This document shows, piece after piece, positions 29,636 to 40,002 of a stretch of DNA of 64,000 nucleotides. Numbering within the stretch: the first letter of the stretch is position 1; every line of letters starts with the position of its first letter. The stretch is from Geobacter sp. (GTDB lineage: Bacteria; Desulfobacterota; Desulfuromonadia; Geobacterales; Geobacteraceae). The notes under the pieces are model-generated. The model saw nothing but the letters and a program-made list of their open reading frames with translations. It was not told where the DNA came from and did not search any database. The translations under genes were made by a program, and so were the position numbers. Where the stretch lies: NCBI GenBank assembly GCA_003314535.1, contig POSG01000001.1:248001-312000 (forward strand), given 5' to 3'.

Positions 29636-31106
<1,471 letters not shown>

Positions 31107-31132
31107 AAGGTATTTTCATTCGATTTTTGGAA

Positions 31133-31161
31133 AAGATACCTGAGTGATCAGGTTTTGTCAA
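31133..31161 (-). promoter_or_regulatory. Promoter of the metY riboswitch transcript
   Basis: A consensus -35 TTGACA (31161-31156), an exact 17-bp spacer and -10 TATCTT (31138-31133), about 20 nt before the S-box aptamer. Confidence 0.8.
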
Positions 31162-31167
31162 TGCAAA

Positions 31168-32685
31168 TTACCTACTTTTTTTCTCAATATTCTTTTGCGG
31201 CCTGTCTGCCCTTCCGTACAACTCCGACAGATCGGCCAGCCTGTCCGCCAGCCGCGGGGAAAGGTCATCCACGCGAAATCGCCATGCCCAGTTGCCGGCT
31301 GGCGAGCCGGGAAGGTTCATGCGACAGCTTCCCGGAAGCCCGAGGACGTCCTGGAGAGGAATTATGGCTGTATCGGCCACCGATCCCTGCGCCACCCTTA
31401 TGAGATCCCAGACTATATCCTCTCCGCTCACTCCCAGATATCGGAGGACTTTTTTCCGCGCCCCGGGCGAGAGTGACGCGAACCATCCGGCAGTGGTGTC
31501 GTTGTCGTGGGTTCCGGTGTAAACGACCGAACTCCTCACATGGTTGTGCGGAAGATAGGGATTGTCAGGGCCCGAATCGAAGGCGAACTGCAGGATCTTC
31601 ATCCCGGGAAAAGAAAAGGCGTCCCGCAGATGTTCGACCTCGGGCGTGATCACTCCCAGATCCTCCGCCACTACAGGCAGTTCACCGAATTCAGCGCGGA
31701 GCGAATTGAAAATAGCCTCGCCCGGCCCCTTGGCCCATTTGCCGTTTTCCGCGGTCTTCTCGCCGGCAGGGACCTCCCAGCACGCCTCAAAACCGCGGAA
31801 ATGATCGATCCGGACAAGGTCGTAAAGCATCAGCGCCGACCTGAACCGGTCTTTCCACCAGCAATAGCCGCAGCGCGCCATCTCCTGCCAGTCATAGAGG
31901 GGGTTACCCCACAACTGGCCGGTTTGGCTGAAATAATCAGGAGGAACGCCGGCGACCACACTGGGCCGGCCTTTCCCATCCAGCTGGAAAAAGTGCGGGT
32001 TCGCCCAGACCTCAGCAGAATCGAACGCAACAAAAATGGGGATGTCACCGAAAATGTCGATTCCCATCCGGTTTGCATAAGTTTTCAGGCCCCGCCACTG
32101 ACGGAAAAATTGCCACTGGGCGTACTTCAGGGCGCCTATCTCAGGGCCCAGCAACCTTGAGGCCTCCTCCAGCGCAGCTTCATCCCGCAGCGCAAAACGC
32201 TCGGGCCAGTCGCACCATTTCTTACCCCCGTGCCGAAGCTTGAGGGCCATGAAGAGAGCGTAGTCATGGAGCCAGGGAGTCGTGTCGCAGAATTGCCAGA
32301 ACTCTTCAAGTCTCGCCCTTTCTGCGGAGGCGAAAAAGTTCTCCGCGGCTTTGTCCAGCGCCGCCGATTTGACCACCCTGGCGCGCCCGTAATCAACGCG
32401 TTCCGCAAAGCATTCATCTTTCAGGTCGCCATGTTCCAGGTCACCGTCACTAACCAGGGCCCGCAGGTCTATCAGCAGTGGATTGCCAGCGAAGGCTGAA
32501 TAGCACATGTACGGCGAATCGCCGAATGCGGTTGGCCCAAGCGGCAGCACCTGCCAGATTGCTTGTCCGGCATCCCGGAGGAAATCCGCGAAAGCCATGG
32601 CCTCCAGTCCCAGCGATCCGATACTGCCGGGTCCGGGAAGGGACGTGGGATGGAGGATGATGCCGCTTTTTCGTACTCTTGTCAT
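31168..32685 (-). CDS. malQ: 4-alpha-glucanotransferase (amylomaltase)
   Basis: 505 residues, the usual GH77 length. It transfers alpha-1,4-glucan segments in maltodextrin or glycogen metabolism. Motifs include GIILHPTSLPGPGSIGSLG, the catalytic nucleophile region VRIDHFRGFEACWEVP, the acid/base VVAEDLGVITPEV and YTGTHDNDTTAGW. The ribosome site (AGAGAA) is weak. It lies between ftsH and metY on the same strand, but the metY promoter follows its stop immediately. A TTTTAGG simple repeat lies just upstream of its start. Confidence 0.95.
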   Translation of the reverse strand: MTRVRKSGIILHPTSLPGPGSIGSLGLEAMAFADFLRDAGQAIWQVLPLGPTAFGDSPYMCYSAFAGNPLLIDLRALVSDGDLEHGDLKDECFAERVDYGRARVVKSAALDKAAENFFASAERARLEEFWQFCDTTPWLHDYALFMALKLRHGGKKWCDWPERFALRDEAALEEASRLLGPEIGALKYAQWQFFRQWRGLKTYANRMGIDIFGDIPIFVAFDSAEVWANPHFFQLDGKGRPSVVAGVPPDYFSQTGQLWGNPLYDWQEMARCGYCWWKDRFRSALMLYDLVRIDHFRGFEACWEVPAGEKTAENGKWAKGPGEAIFNSLRAEFGELPVVAEDLGVITPEVEHLRDAFSFPGMKILQFAFDSGPDNPYLPHNHVRSSVVYTGTHDNDTTAGWFASLSPGARKKVLRYLGVSGEDIVWDLIRVAQGSVADTAIIPLQDVLGLPGSCRMNLPGSPAGNWAWRFRVDDLSPRLADRLADLSELYGRADRPQKNIEKKSR

Positions 32686-32705
32686 ACAGGGTTCTCTGCT
32701 AAGAA

Positions 32706-32760
32706 GGTTTTAAAGTTTTAGGTTTTAGGTTTTAGGTTTTAAGTTTTAGGTCTTAGGTTT
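32706..32760. repeat. TTTTAGG simple-sequence repeat
   Basis: About seven imperfect tandem copies of a 7-bp unit TTTTAGG (with TTTTAAG and TCTTAGG variants) in the ftsH-malQ intergenic region. It is followed by a shorter degenerate GACTCCCGACTTCCGACTC stretch at about 32790-32808. It is noncoding and likely prone to slippage. Confidence 0.85.
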
Positions 32761-32830
32761 ATTCTTCGGCTTTGCCCCTTCTGGCTCTTGACTCCCGACT
32801 TCCGACTCATGAATTCCGCCTCTTTGCCCT

Positions 32831-34684
32831 TCACCTTTCACCATTGCCGATCACTTCGTCAATCCTCCTGCGGTCAAGGGTTTCTTCTTCCAGCAGTGCC
32901 GATGCCAGCGCATCCAGCTTGTCGCGGTTGGCTTCAAGCAGACCTTGGGCAACCGTCTCGCCCTCCTGGATTATGGCCGATATTTCCTGGTCGATGCGCC
33001 AGGCCATTGCCTCGGAAAATGTCTTTTCCTGCGCCAGCTTCATGCCCAGGAAGGGATGCTCCTCTCCGCGGGAGAAAGTCACCGCACCGATTTTCTCGCT
33101 CATGCCCCACTGGCATACCATCTTCTCGGCGAGTTCGGTTACGACCTTAAGATCGTTCTGGGCGCCCGTGGAAATGTCTCCGAAAACCAGACGCTCGGCA
33201 ACCCTTCCTCCCAGAATCACGGCAATTCGGTTCATGAGGTAGGACTTGGGAAAGTGGTAGCGGTCATCTTCGGGAAGCTGCTGCGTGACTCCCAGCGCCA
33301 TGCCGCGGGGAATTATGGTGACCTTGTGTATCGGATCGGTGCCGGGAAGCAGCTTGGCCACCAGTGTGTGACCCGATTCGTGGTACGCGGTTATCCTCTT
33401 CTCATCCTCCGAGATGTACATCTTCCGCTCGCCGCCCATCAAAATCTTGTCCTTAGCCAGCTCCATCTGCTTCATGCCCACCACTGCGGAGTTCTCGCGT
33501 GCCGCCAGTATGGCGGCTTCGTTCACCAGGTTCTCCAGGTCCGCTCCGGTCATGCCGGGCGTGCCCTTGGCGATGACGGCCAGGTCCACATCCGGGCCAA
33601 GGGGTGTCTTGCGGGTATGGACTTTCAGGATGCTCTCCCTGTCCCTCCAGTCCGGCCTTTCAATGACGACACGCCGGTCGAAGCGGCCGGGGCGGAGCAG
33701 CGCAGGGTCCAGGACATCAGGCCGGTTGGTCGCCGCCATCACGATGATCTCCTCGTGGGGGTCGAATCCATCCATCTCCGACAGCAGCTGGTTGAGGGTC
33801 TGCTCCCGCTCGTCGTGCCCGCCGCCGAAACCGGCCCCCCGGCTCCGCCCCACGGCATCCAGTTCATCAATGAAAATGATGCTCGGCGCAACCTTGCGCG
33901 CACCGGAGAAGAGGTCCCTTACCCTGCTGGCGCCGACACCGACAAACATTTCGATGAACTGTGACGCCGAAATGCTGAAAAAGGTCACTCCCGCCTCACC
34001 CGCCACGGCCCGCGCCAGAAGAGTTTTGCCTGTCCCAGGAGGCCCGACCAGCAGTACGCCCTTCGGCACCTTGCCGCCGATGCGGGAAAACTTCTTGGGA
34101 TCCCTGAGGTATTCAACCACTTCGCGAAGTTCCTGCTTGGCTTCTTCCATGCCCGCCACGTCCGCGAATGTGACAGGAGCCTTCTGGGATTCGTAGACTT
34201 TTGCGCCCGACTTGGCAAACCCGCCCATCATGGCGCCCGGCCCCTGGGCCTTGACTCCCCTGGAAAAAAAGATCCAGACGCCTATGATCAGCAGCCAGGG
34301 AAGCATATAGATCAGGCCTGACACTATCGGCGAGGTCTCCTGGGATACCGCCGTCACCTGCACTTTTTTCGACTCCAGCTCAGGCATCAAAGCAGGGTCC
34401 TGGATGGCAGGCATGATCGTGGTGAAATTGCCTACGTTCCTTGTCTGGCTCTTCCTGTTGGCCTGTTCGGTGACCGGGATCTTTTGCCGGAATTCCCCTT
34501 TCAGCGAGTTCCCCCGAATCGTGATCTCCTTGACATTGTCCCGAGCCAGCTCTTCCTTGAAGCGGCTGTAGGGGACCTCGGCGGAATCAGCCTCCTTATT
34601 GTCGATCAACGCGGTATACACGACATTGAAGACGACGACGAGTGCCAGCATCACCAGTAACGGTTTCCAAATCGGTTGCCACAT
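32831..34684 (-). CDS. ftsH: FtsH, ATP-dependent zinc metalloprotease
   Basis: 617 residues. A membrane-anchored AAA+ protease that degrades unstable membrane and cytoplasmic proteins. TM1 (about 7-25), a short periplasmic domain, TM2 (about 130-150), Walker [20 protein letters not shown], Walker [12 protein letters not shown], the SRH region, and the zinc motif HESGH (the HEXXH variant; HEAGH is commoner). I chose the ATG at 34684 because GGGAG is 6 nt upstream and the membrane anchor begins there; the open frame extends 34 codons further. It is divergent from terC. Confidence 0.96.
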   Translation of the reverse strand: MWQPIWKPLLVMLALVVVFNVVYTALIDNKEADSAEVPYSRFKEELARDNVKEITIRGNSLKGEFRQKIPVTEQANRKSQTRNVGNFTTIMPAIQDPALMPELESKKVQVTAVSQETSPIVSGLIYMLPWLLIIGVWIFFSRGVKAQGPGAMMGGFAKSGAKVYESQKAPVTFADVAGMEEAKQELREVVEYLRDPKKFSRIGGKVPKGVLLVGPPGTGKTLLARAVAGEAGVTFFSISASQFIEMFVGVGASRVRDLFSGARKVAPSIIFIDELDAVGRSRGAGFGGGHDEREQTLNQLLSEMDGFDPHEEIIVMAATNRPDVLDPALLRPGRFDRRVVIERPDWRDRESILKVHTRKTPLGPDVDLAVIAKGTPGMTGADLENLVNEAAILAARENSAVVGMKQMELAKDKILMGGERKMYISEDEKRITAYHESGHTLVAKLLPGTDPIHKVTIIPRGMALGVTQQLPEDDRYHFPKSYLMNRIAVILGGRVAERLVFGDISTGAQNDLKVVTELAEKMVCQWGMSEKIGAVTFSRGEEHPFLGMKLAQEKTFSEAMAWRIDQEISAIIQEGETVAQGLLEANRDKLDALASALLEEETLDRRRIDEVIGNGER

Positions 34685-34726
34685 GCGCCACTCCCTTGAA
34701 TTCGAACTTTCAACAGGTCCTATTAC

Positions 34727-34754
34727 TTTATACTGCCCAATCGTCCCTAGGCAA
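34727..34754 (-). promoter_or_regulatory. Possible promoter of ftsH
   Basis: On the minus strand TTGCCT (34754-34749), a 16-bp spacer and TATAAA (34732-34727), giving a leader of about 35 nt. No convincing sigma-32 consensus was seen. Confidence 0.4.
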
Positions 34755-34902
34755 GTATCTATGACTTCGGCAATACCGATTGACAAAAAATGGAGGTTCC
34801 ACTATTTTTCAATGTTCGTAATTAATTCGCCGGATTTTTCGCCAAACGGACGCTCGAGACCTGCGGACATCCGGAAAACGAATGGTTCAAGGAGATCGTT
34901 CC

Positions 34903-35829
34903 ATGTCAATACAGGCAATGCTTTGGGGCGGGTTCGCCGTTCTCATCACCATAATGTTCATCCTCGACCTTGGAGTATTCAACCGCAGGAGCCACGAAAT
35001 CACCTTCCGCGAAGCCCTGACCTGGACGCTTGTCTGGGTGGGACTGGCCTTGGCGTTCAACCTCGGCATCTTTCACTTCATGGGCGCCACCAAGGCGCTG
35101 GAATTTTTCACCGGCTACCTTATCGAAGAATCCCTTTCAGTGGACAACCTGTTTGTCTTCATAATGATTTTTTCCTATTTCCACGTCTCCCGCGCCCATC
35201 AACCCAAGATCCTGAAGTGGGGAATCGTCGGCGCCCTGATCTTGCGGGCGGTATTCATTTTCCTGGGGATCGAGCTGTTCGAGCGTTTCCACTGGATGGT
35301 GTACCTGTTCGGCGGACTGTTGATCTTCACCGGGATAAAGATGGCTTTCGGGGGCGAGGGCAGGATCGAGCCGGAAAAGAACCTCATGGTAAGGATCGTC
35401 AGGAAGTTTGTCCCGATAACGAAGCGAATTTACGGCGACCGCTTTTTCATCCGGCGCAACGGGGTGCTGGCGGCGACCCCCCTCATGCTGGCGCTCCTGG
35501 TTGTCGAAAGCAGCGACCTCATATTCGCCGTCGATTCGATTCCCGCAATCCTGGCAGTGACTCGCGATCCGTTCATCGTATACACATCCAACGTTTTCGC
35601 CATCATGGGACTGCGCTCCCTGTACTACCTGCTGAGCAACGTCATGGAAATGTTCGCATACCTGAAGCTCGGCGTCTCCTTTATCCTGGCGTTCGTCGGA
35701 CTCAAGATGCTGCTCTCGTCCGTCTACCAGTTCCCGATCTATTTCTCCCTTGGCGTAATCGTGGGAGTGCTCTTCATCTCAATCATCACATCGGTCACAA
35801 TAGGGAACAAACGGAAAGCAAGGCACTGA
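34903..35829 (+). CDS. TerC/Alx family integral membrane protein
   Basis: 308 residues with about eight to nine transmembrane helices. The TerC motifs FILDLGVFNRRSHEITFREAL, GYLIEESLSVDNLFVF and ALLVVESSDLIFAVDSIPAILAVTRDPFIVYTSNVFAIMGLRSLY contain the acidic intramembrane residues typical of the family. Family members are linked to tellurite resistance, manganese export and metalation of exported enzymes; which applies here is unknown. AAGGAG lies upstream of the ATG at 34903. It is alone between ftsH and a convergent CNNM gene. Confidence 0.92.
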   Translation: MSIQAMLWGGFAVLITIMFILDLGVFNRRSHEITFREALTWTLVWVGLALAFNLGIFHFMGATKALEFFTGYLIEESLSVDNLFVFIMIFSYFHVSRAHQPKILKWGIVGALILRAVFIFLGIELFERFHWMVYLFGGLLIFTGIKMAFGGEGRIEPEKNLMVRIVRKFVPITKRIYGDRFFIRRNGVLAATPLMLALLVVESSDLIFAVDSIPAILAVTRDPFIVYTSNVFAIMGLRSLYYLLSNVMEMFAYLKLGVSFILAFVGLKMLLSSVYQFPIYFSLGVIVGVLFISIITSVTIGNKRKARH

Positions 35830-35873
35830 TGGCAATGTGCGCGTGAAAAGTCAAAGGACGCAGGAAATCCGTC

Positions 35874-35897
35874 CAGGCAAGGGATATTTGCCTGTTT
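35874..35897 (+). terminator. Possible terminator of terC
   Basis: CAGGCAA and TTGCCTG form a 7-bp stem with a 7-nt loop followed by three T residues, 45 bp after the terC stop. The T tract is short. Confidence 0.4.
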
Positions 35898-35903
35898 CGG
35901 CGA

Positions 35904-37229
35904 TCAGGATTCCGCCTCGCCTTCAGCCGTCTCGTCCTTCATTATCCGGACCTTCAGGATTGCAGTCTTGGTCACATCTTCGCAGACCAGCACGAAACCG
36001 TCGAACTTCACTTTCTCCCCCCGCTCGGGAAACCTTCCCAGCAAATCCAGTATCAGACCTGCCAGGGTATCGTACGGCAGGTCTTCCTCCTTTTTGAAAT
36101 CAAGGACATCAGCAAGGTCCGAGAGGGAGATCATCGCATCCAGGACCAGGCTGCCGTCAGCCAGTTTCTGGATCCTGCGCGGTTCCCCCACGTCATGCTC
36201 ATCCTCGATCTCTCCCACCAGTTCTTCGAGAAGGTCCTCCGTGGTGGCCAATCCACTGATTCCGCCGTACTCGTCCACCACAAGAGCCATGTGGATGCGC
36301 TTGCGCTGCATCTCTTTCAGCAGTTCATTGACCTTTTTCACCTCCGGCACGTAGTATGGAGGCCTGACAATGGTTTCCACGTCGAAACCGGGTTCCTGCA
36401 CCATGCGGCCGAGGAAATCCTTGCCGTGGATGAACCCGGTGATGTTTTCGATGGACCCCCGATAGACCGGGTAGCGTGAATACATGTTGTCCATGACGGT
36501 CCTCAGCATTTCCTCGCGTGAAGCTTCCAGGTCGATTCCCACGATCCGCGTCCGGGGCACCATCACTTCGCGAACGCTGGTGTGGGTAAAATCGAAGATG
36601 TTTTCGATGTATTCCCGTTCCGTAGCGCTGAAAACCCCTGTTTCATGCCCCTCCTGGACAATATGCCGCACTTCTTCCGGGGTAATGAAAGCCTGTCCCC
36701 CTTCTGCCTTGATTCGGAGCAATGCCAGGACTGCGCGGTTGGAAAAAGCGAGAAAGCTCACCGCGACCGACCCGGCACGCGCCAGGAACTGTATCGTCTT
36801 GGCAACGTGCAATGACATGGTATCAGCATATTGAAGAGCTATGGTCTTTGGAACAAGTTCACCGAAGATCAGGGAAAAGTATGAGATCATCACCACCACG
36901 ATGGTAATGGAGAGAGGTTCGGCGGCATGCCTTAAAAACTCGAACGGAGCCGCAAGAAAGAACGGCTTCAGATACTGGATGGCCGCGGCGCCGCCGACAG
37001 CGGAGGCCATGCTGCCGACAATGGTGACGCCTATCTGAACGGTTGCCAGGAAGCGATGAGGGTCGTCCTGAAGACCTTCGACAATCTTCGCTTTTTCATT
37101 TCCCTCGGACACCAGTTGGGCGATCCTGCTTTTTCGCGCCGATATGACGGCCAGTTCAGAGCCTGCAAAAAATCCGTTCGCCAGAATGAGAAGAAAAACC
37201 AGCAGCAATTCCAGCCAGACCGTATCCAA
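35904..37229 (-). CDS. CNNM/CorC (HlyC) family membrane protein with CBS domains
   Basis: 441 residues. An N-terminal DUF21/CNNM transmembrane domain (about 1-185, three to four helices; LELLLVFLLILANGFFAGSELAVISARKSRI), a CBS pair (about 205-335) and a C-terminal CorC/HlyC domain (about 350-430). The family is implicated in magnesium or cobalt efflux; the older name hemolysin is misleading. The start is TTG at 37229, supported by AAGGAGG at correct spacing; the sequence begins MDTVWLELL. It is convergent with terC. Confidence 0.9.
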   Translation of the reverse strand: MDTVWLELLLVFLLILANGFFAGSELAVISARKSRIAQLVSEGNEKAKIVEGLQDDPHRFLATVQIGVTIVGSMASAVGGAAAIQYLKPFFLAAPFEFLRHAAEPLSITIVVVMISYFSLIFGELVPKTIALQYADTMSLHVAKTIQFLARAGSVAVSFLAFSNRAVLALLRIKAEGGQAFITPEEVRHIVQEGHETGVFSATEREYIENIFDFTHTSVREVMVPRTRIVGIDLEASREEMLRTVMDNMYSRYPVYRGSIENITGFIHGKDFLGRMVQEPGFDVETIVRPPYYVPEVKKVNELLKEMQRKRIHMALVVDEYGGISGLATTEDLLEELVGEIEDEHDVGEPRRIQKLADGSLVLDAMISLSDLADVLDFKKEEDLPYDTLAGLILDLLGRFPERGEKVKFDGFVLVCEDVTKTAILKVRIMKDETAEGEAES

Positions 37230-37285
37230 AACTTCCTCCTTGTTCGATCCGCCCTATACACTGGACTGTCCGGAAAATCCCATTG

Positions 37286-38155
37286 TCAGAAAATTCCCTC
37301 CAGTAACCGAAGACAGGCTTCATCCCTGTTCAAAGTATAGAGATGTATACCCGGCACGCCTTTCTCCAGCAGGCCCTTGATCTGTCCGCGGGCATACTCC
37401 ATGCCCAGGGCCTGTACCGCATCCGCCCCCCCCAGCCGGTTGGACTCCTCCAGCTCGGCCATTAAATCCGCAGGGATGCTGGCGCCGCAAAGCGAAAGCA
37501 CCTTCCTGATGACTTTGAGGCTGAATATGGGCATGATCCCAGGGATTATGGGCTTTTTCACGCCTGCGGCCCTGGCACGTCCAACGAAGTCCCAGTAGTG
37601 GCCGTTGTCGAAAAAAAGTTGCGTGACCACGAAATCACCGCCTGCATCCAGCTTGATGCGGAGCGCATCCAGGTCCGCTTCAAGACAGGATGCCTCGGGA
37701 TGGCCCTCGGGATAACCGGCAACGCCTATCCCCATTTCCGGGTAGCGTTTCCTGACGAAGGAGACCAGGTCGGACGCATAAGTAAAATCCCTTTCAGCCG
37801 AGGTGACAACGGGCTGGTCCTGGGGCGGGTCTCCCCGGAGCGCCAGGATATTGTCCACGCCGACAGAACGAAGTTCCTTGAGAAAAGCCAGGATTCCGGC
37901 CTCTGTGGCTCCGACGCAGGTAAGATGGGCCATGGGTTCGAGCGACAGGTCACGCTTGAGGCGTGTTACGATGTCGAGCGTGTGCGACTGGGTGCTTCCG
38001 CCTGCGCCATAGGTCACCGAAACGAAAAGGGGATTTATTGAACGCAGTTTTTCCACGCTGCGAAAAAAAACGGGCCAGTCAACCTGCTCCTTCGGAGGGA
38101 AAAATTCTAGTGAAATGAACGGTTTATCCCGCTCAAACAATTCAACGATACGCAA
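37286..38155 (-). CDS. metF: 5,10-methylenetetrahydrofolate reductase
   Basis: 289 residues, the normal bacterial length. An FAD-containing TIM barrel that reduces methylene-THF to methyl-THF for methionine synthesis or one-carbon metabolism. The catalytic Glu is in SLEFFPPK; VTYGAGGSTQSHT, LALRGDPP and DFVVTQLFFDN are family motifs. The start is TTG at 38155 with AAGGAGAG upstream. A promoter lies about 90 nt upstream. Unlike metY it has no S-box leader. Confidence 0.95.
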   Translation of the reverse strand: MRIVELFERDKPFISLEFFPPKEQVDWPVFFRSVEKLRSINPLFVSVTYGAGGSTQSHTLDIVTRLKRDLSLEPMAHLTCVGATEAGILAFLKELRSVGVDNILALRGDPPQDQPVVTSAERDFTYASDLVSFVRKRYPEMGIGVAGYPEGHPEASCLEADLDALRIKLDAGGDFVVTQLFFDNGHYWDFVGRARAAGVKKPIIPGIMPIFSLKVIRKVLSLCGASIPADLMAELEESNRLGGADAVQALGMEYARGQIKGLLEKGVPGIHLYTLNRDEACLRLLEGIF

Positions 38156-38248
38156 GTTCGACTCTCCTTGGAATCCTCCGCCCCCACGGTTTGCTGACAG
38201 TGCCGGAAACGGTTTTTTTCTTTGTACTAAGGGATGTTACGTTGAGAA

Positions 38249-38277
38249 CGTATAGCATGGCGTCCGGACATTTGCAA
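38249..38277 (-). promoter_or_regulatory. Promoter of metF
   Basis: On the minus strand TTGCAA (38277-38272), a 17-bp spacer and TATACG (38254-38249); leader of about 85 nt to the TTG start. Confidence 0.6.
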
Positions 38278-38403
38278 GGGGCACGATCCCTTCATTTGCA
38301 GAGCGCTACAGGTTTTCACGCCGGGAAAATTGTGATACATATAAATCATGATGAAAAACTTTTGATCAATCCACTGGATTGCCATGACAAAATCTCTTAG
38401 ACA

Positions 38404-38594
38404 GTTTCCATCCGGGGACTCCTGGTAATCGCCGATGAAGTCCGGAGCGGGGCTTCTGAGGAGATCGTGATGCGGCTTCACTGCAAGATCTCGAAAACCT
38501 GGAAAGCTCAGGCCAGTGAGTCATGAGTCGTCAGATTATCGCGAGCGACGAGGAAGTTCAGCTCCGGCCACAAAGAGACTTTCCGGATGGAAAC
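38404..38594. repeat. Inverted-repeat element, copy B (MITE-like or structured RNA)
   Basis: A 191-bp intergenic element with 12-bp perfect terminal inverted repeats GTTTCCATCCGG (38404-38415) and CCGGATGGAAAC (38583-38594). It holds internal stems: ACT/AGT next to TCCGG/CCGGA (38411-38446), GAGATC-GTGA with TCAC and GATCTC (38461-38492), and TCCGG/CCGGA (38563-38587). Its right part (38513-38591) is the copy related to 27481-27559. Relative to copy A it carries about 80 extra bp near the left end. It ends 19 bp before the TatD-radical SAM gene. Confidence 0.65.
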
Positions 38595-38613
38595 CAGGAA
38601 AAAGGCCTGACAA

Positions 38614-40002
38614 ATGGATAATGCTTCATCCCTGATAGACAACCACGCACATATCGACGGCAAGGAGTTTGACGCGGATTTTTCCGAGATGCTGGATCGG
38701 GCGGCAGCAGCAGGAGTGACCAGGATAGTCGCCGTGGCAGGCGACATGGAATCGAGCAGGAAGACCGTGGAACTGGCAGGAAGCTACGAGAACATATACT
38801 GCGCGGTAGGAGTTCACCCCCATGACGCCTCCCACGTTTCGGAAAAATGCTTTGAAGTGTTGGGCCGACTTGCGTCGGGGTCGGAAAAATGCGTCGCCAT
38901 CGGCGAGATCGGCCTCGATTTCTACCGGGACCGCTCCCCGAGGGACATTCAGGAACGGGTGTTCAGGAGGTTCCTCATCCTGGCCTCGGAGCTTGACCTG
39001 CCGGTGATCATCCATGACCGGGATGCCCATGACAGGGTTCTCAAAATCCTCAGAGAAGAACGGGCACGCGGCATCAGGGGGGTGCTGCACTGCTTTTCCG
39101 GGGACCTTGAGATGGCCAGGGAATGCATCGACCTGGGTCTTTCGGTTTCCATTCCCGGCACCGTGACCTATCCGTCGAATCAGCAGTTGCGCGATGTGGT
39201 CAAGGGGGTGTCCTCAGATTTCATCCTCCTGGAAACCGACTGCCCCTACCTGTCTCCGGTCCCCCACCGCGGCAAGCGCAATGAACCTGCCCATCTTCGT
39301 CTCGTGGCCGAAAAGGTTGCCGAACTCAAGGGCTTGTCGATGGAAGACATCGCGAGGATCACCACCCTCAATGCCGAACGGCTCTTTGGCATGGGCCGGC
39401 GCGAACAGAGCGGCGCCATCGCCTATCGCATCCGCGAGTCACTCTACCTGAACATCACCAACCGCTGCTCCAACCGCTGTTCCTTCTGCGCGAAATTCTC
39501 CGACTTCTTCGTCAAGGGACATTTCCTGAAACTGGATCATGAACCGTCCTTTGCCGAGGTCATGGAAGCGGTTGGAGATCCGACGGATTACGATGAAATA
39601 GTTTTCTGCGGTTACGGCGAACCGCTTTTGCGGCTCGACCTGGTCCTTCAGGTTGCCGCCGCCCTGAAGGCCAAGGGATGCCGGATAAGGATCAATACCG
39701 ACGGGCAGGCAAACCTGGTCTACGGGCGCAACGTCCTTCCGGAGCTGGCAGGCCTGGTGGATACGATCTCGGTCAGCCTGAACGCTGCTGACGCGGCGAC
39801 TTACGAGCGTTTATGCCGCACCCCATACGGAGAAGCGGGCTTTTCGGCCGTTTGCGACTTTCTGCGCGAAGCTGGAAAACACATTCCCGCAGTCGTCGCC
39901 TCGGCGGTTACCGTCCCGGAACTGGACATCGAGCCCGTCAGAAAACTCGCGGAGGAACTGGGAGTAGTCTTCCGCAAACGGGAGTTTGCCGATGTCGGAT
40001 GA
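38614..40002 (+). CDS. TatD-family hydrolase fused to a radical SAM domain
   Basis: 462 residues. Residues 1-260 are a TatD metal-dependent DNase/hydrolase with ligands in DNHAHIDG (H11, H13), GEIGLDFYRD, VIIHDRDAHDR, HCFSGD and ETDCPYLSPVPHRGKRNEP. Residues 275-460 are a radical SAM domain with the 4Fe-4S cysteines C285, C289 and C292 (NRCSNRCSFC) and FCGYGEPLLRLD. TatD-associated radical SAM proteins are known as separate neighbours in other bacteria; here both are one chain. Function of the radical SAM part is unknown. Its stop overlaps the start of the activase by 11 bp. Confidence 0.9.
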   Translation: MDNASSLIDNHAHIDGKEFDADFSEMLDRAAAAGVTRIVAVAGDMESSRKTVELAGSYENIYCAVGVHPHDASHVSEKCFEVLGRLASGSEKCVAIGEIGLDFYRDRSPRDIQERVFRRFLILASELDLPVIIHDRDAHDRVLKILREERARGIRGVLHCFSGDLEMARECIDLGLSVSIPGTVTYPSNQQLRDVVKGVSSDFILLETDCPYLSPVPHRGKRNEPAHLRLVAEKVAELKGLSMEDIARITTLNAERLFGMGRREQSGAIAYRIRESLYLNITNRCSNRCSFCAKFSDFFVKGHFLKLDHEPSFAEVMEAVGDPTDYDEIVFCGYGEPLLRLDLVLQVAAALKAKGCRIRINTDGQANLVYGRNVLPELAGLVDTISVSLNAADAATYERLCRTPYGEAGFSAVCDFLREAGKHIPAVVASAVTVPELDIEPVRKLAEELGVVFRKREFADVG

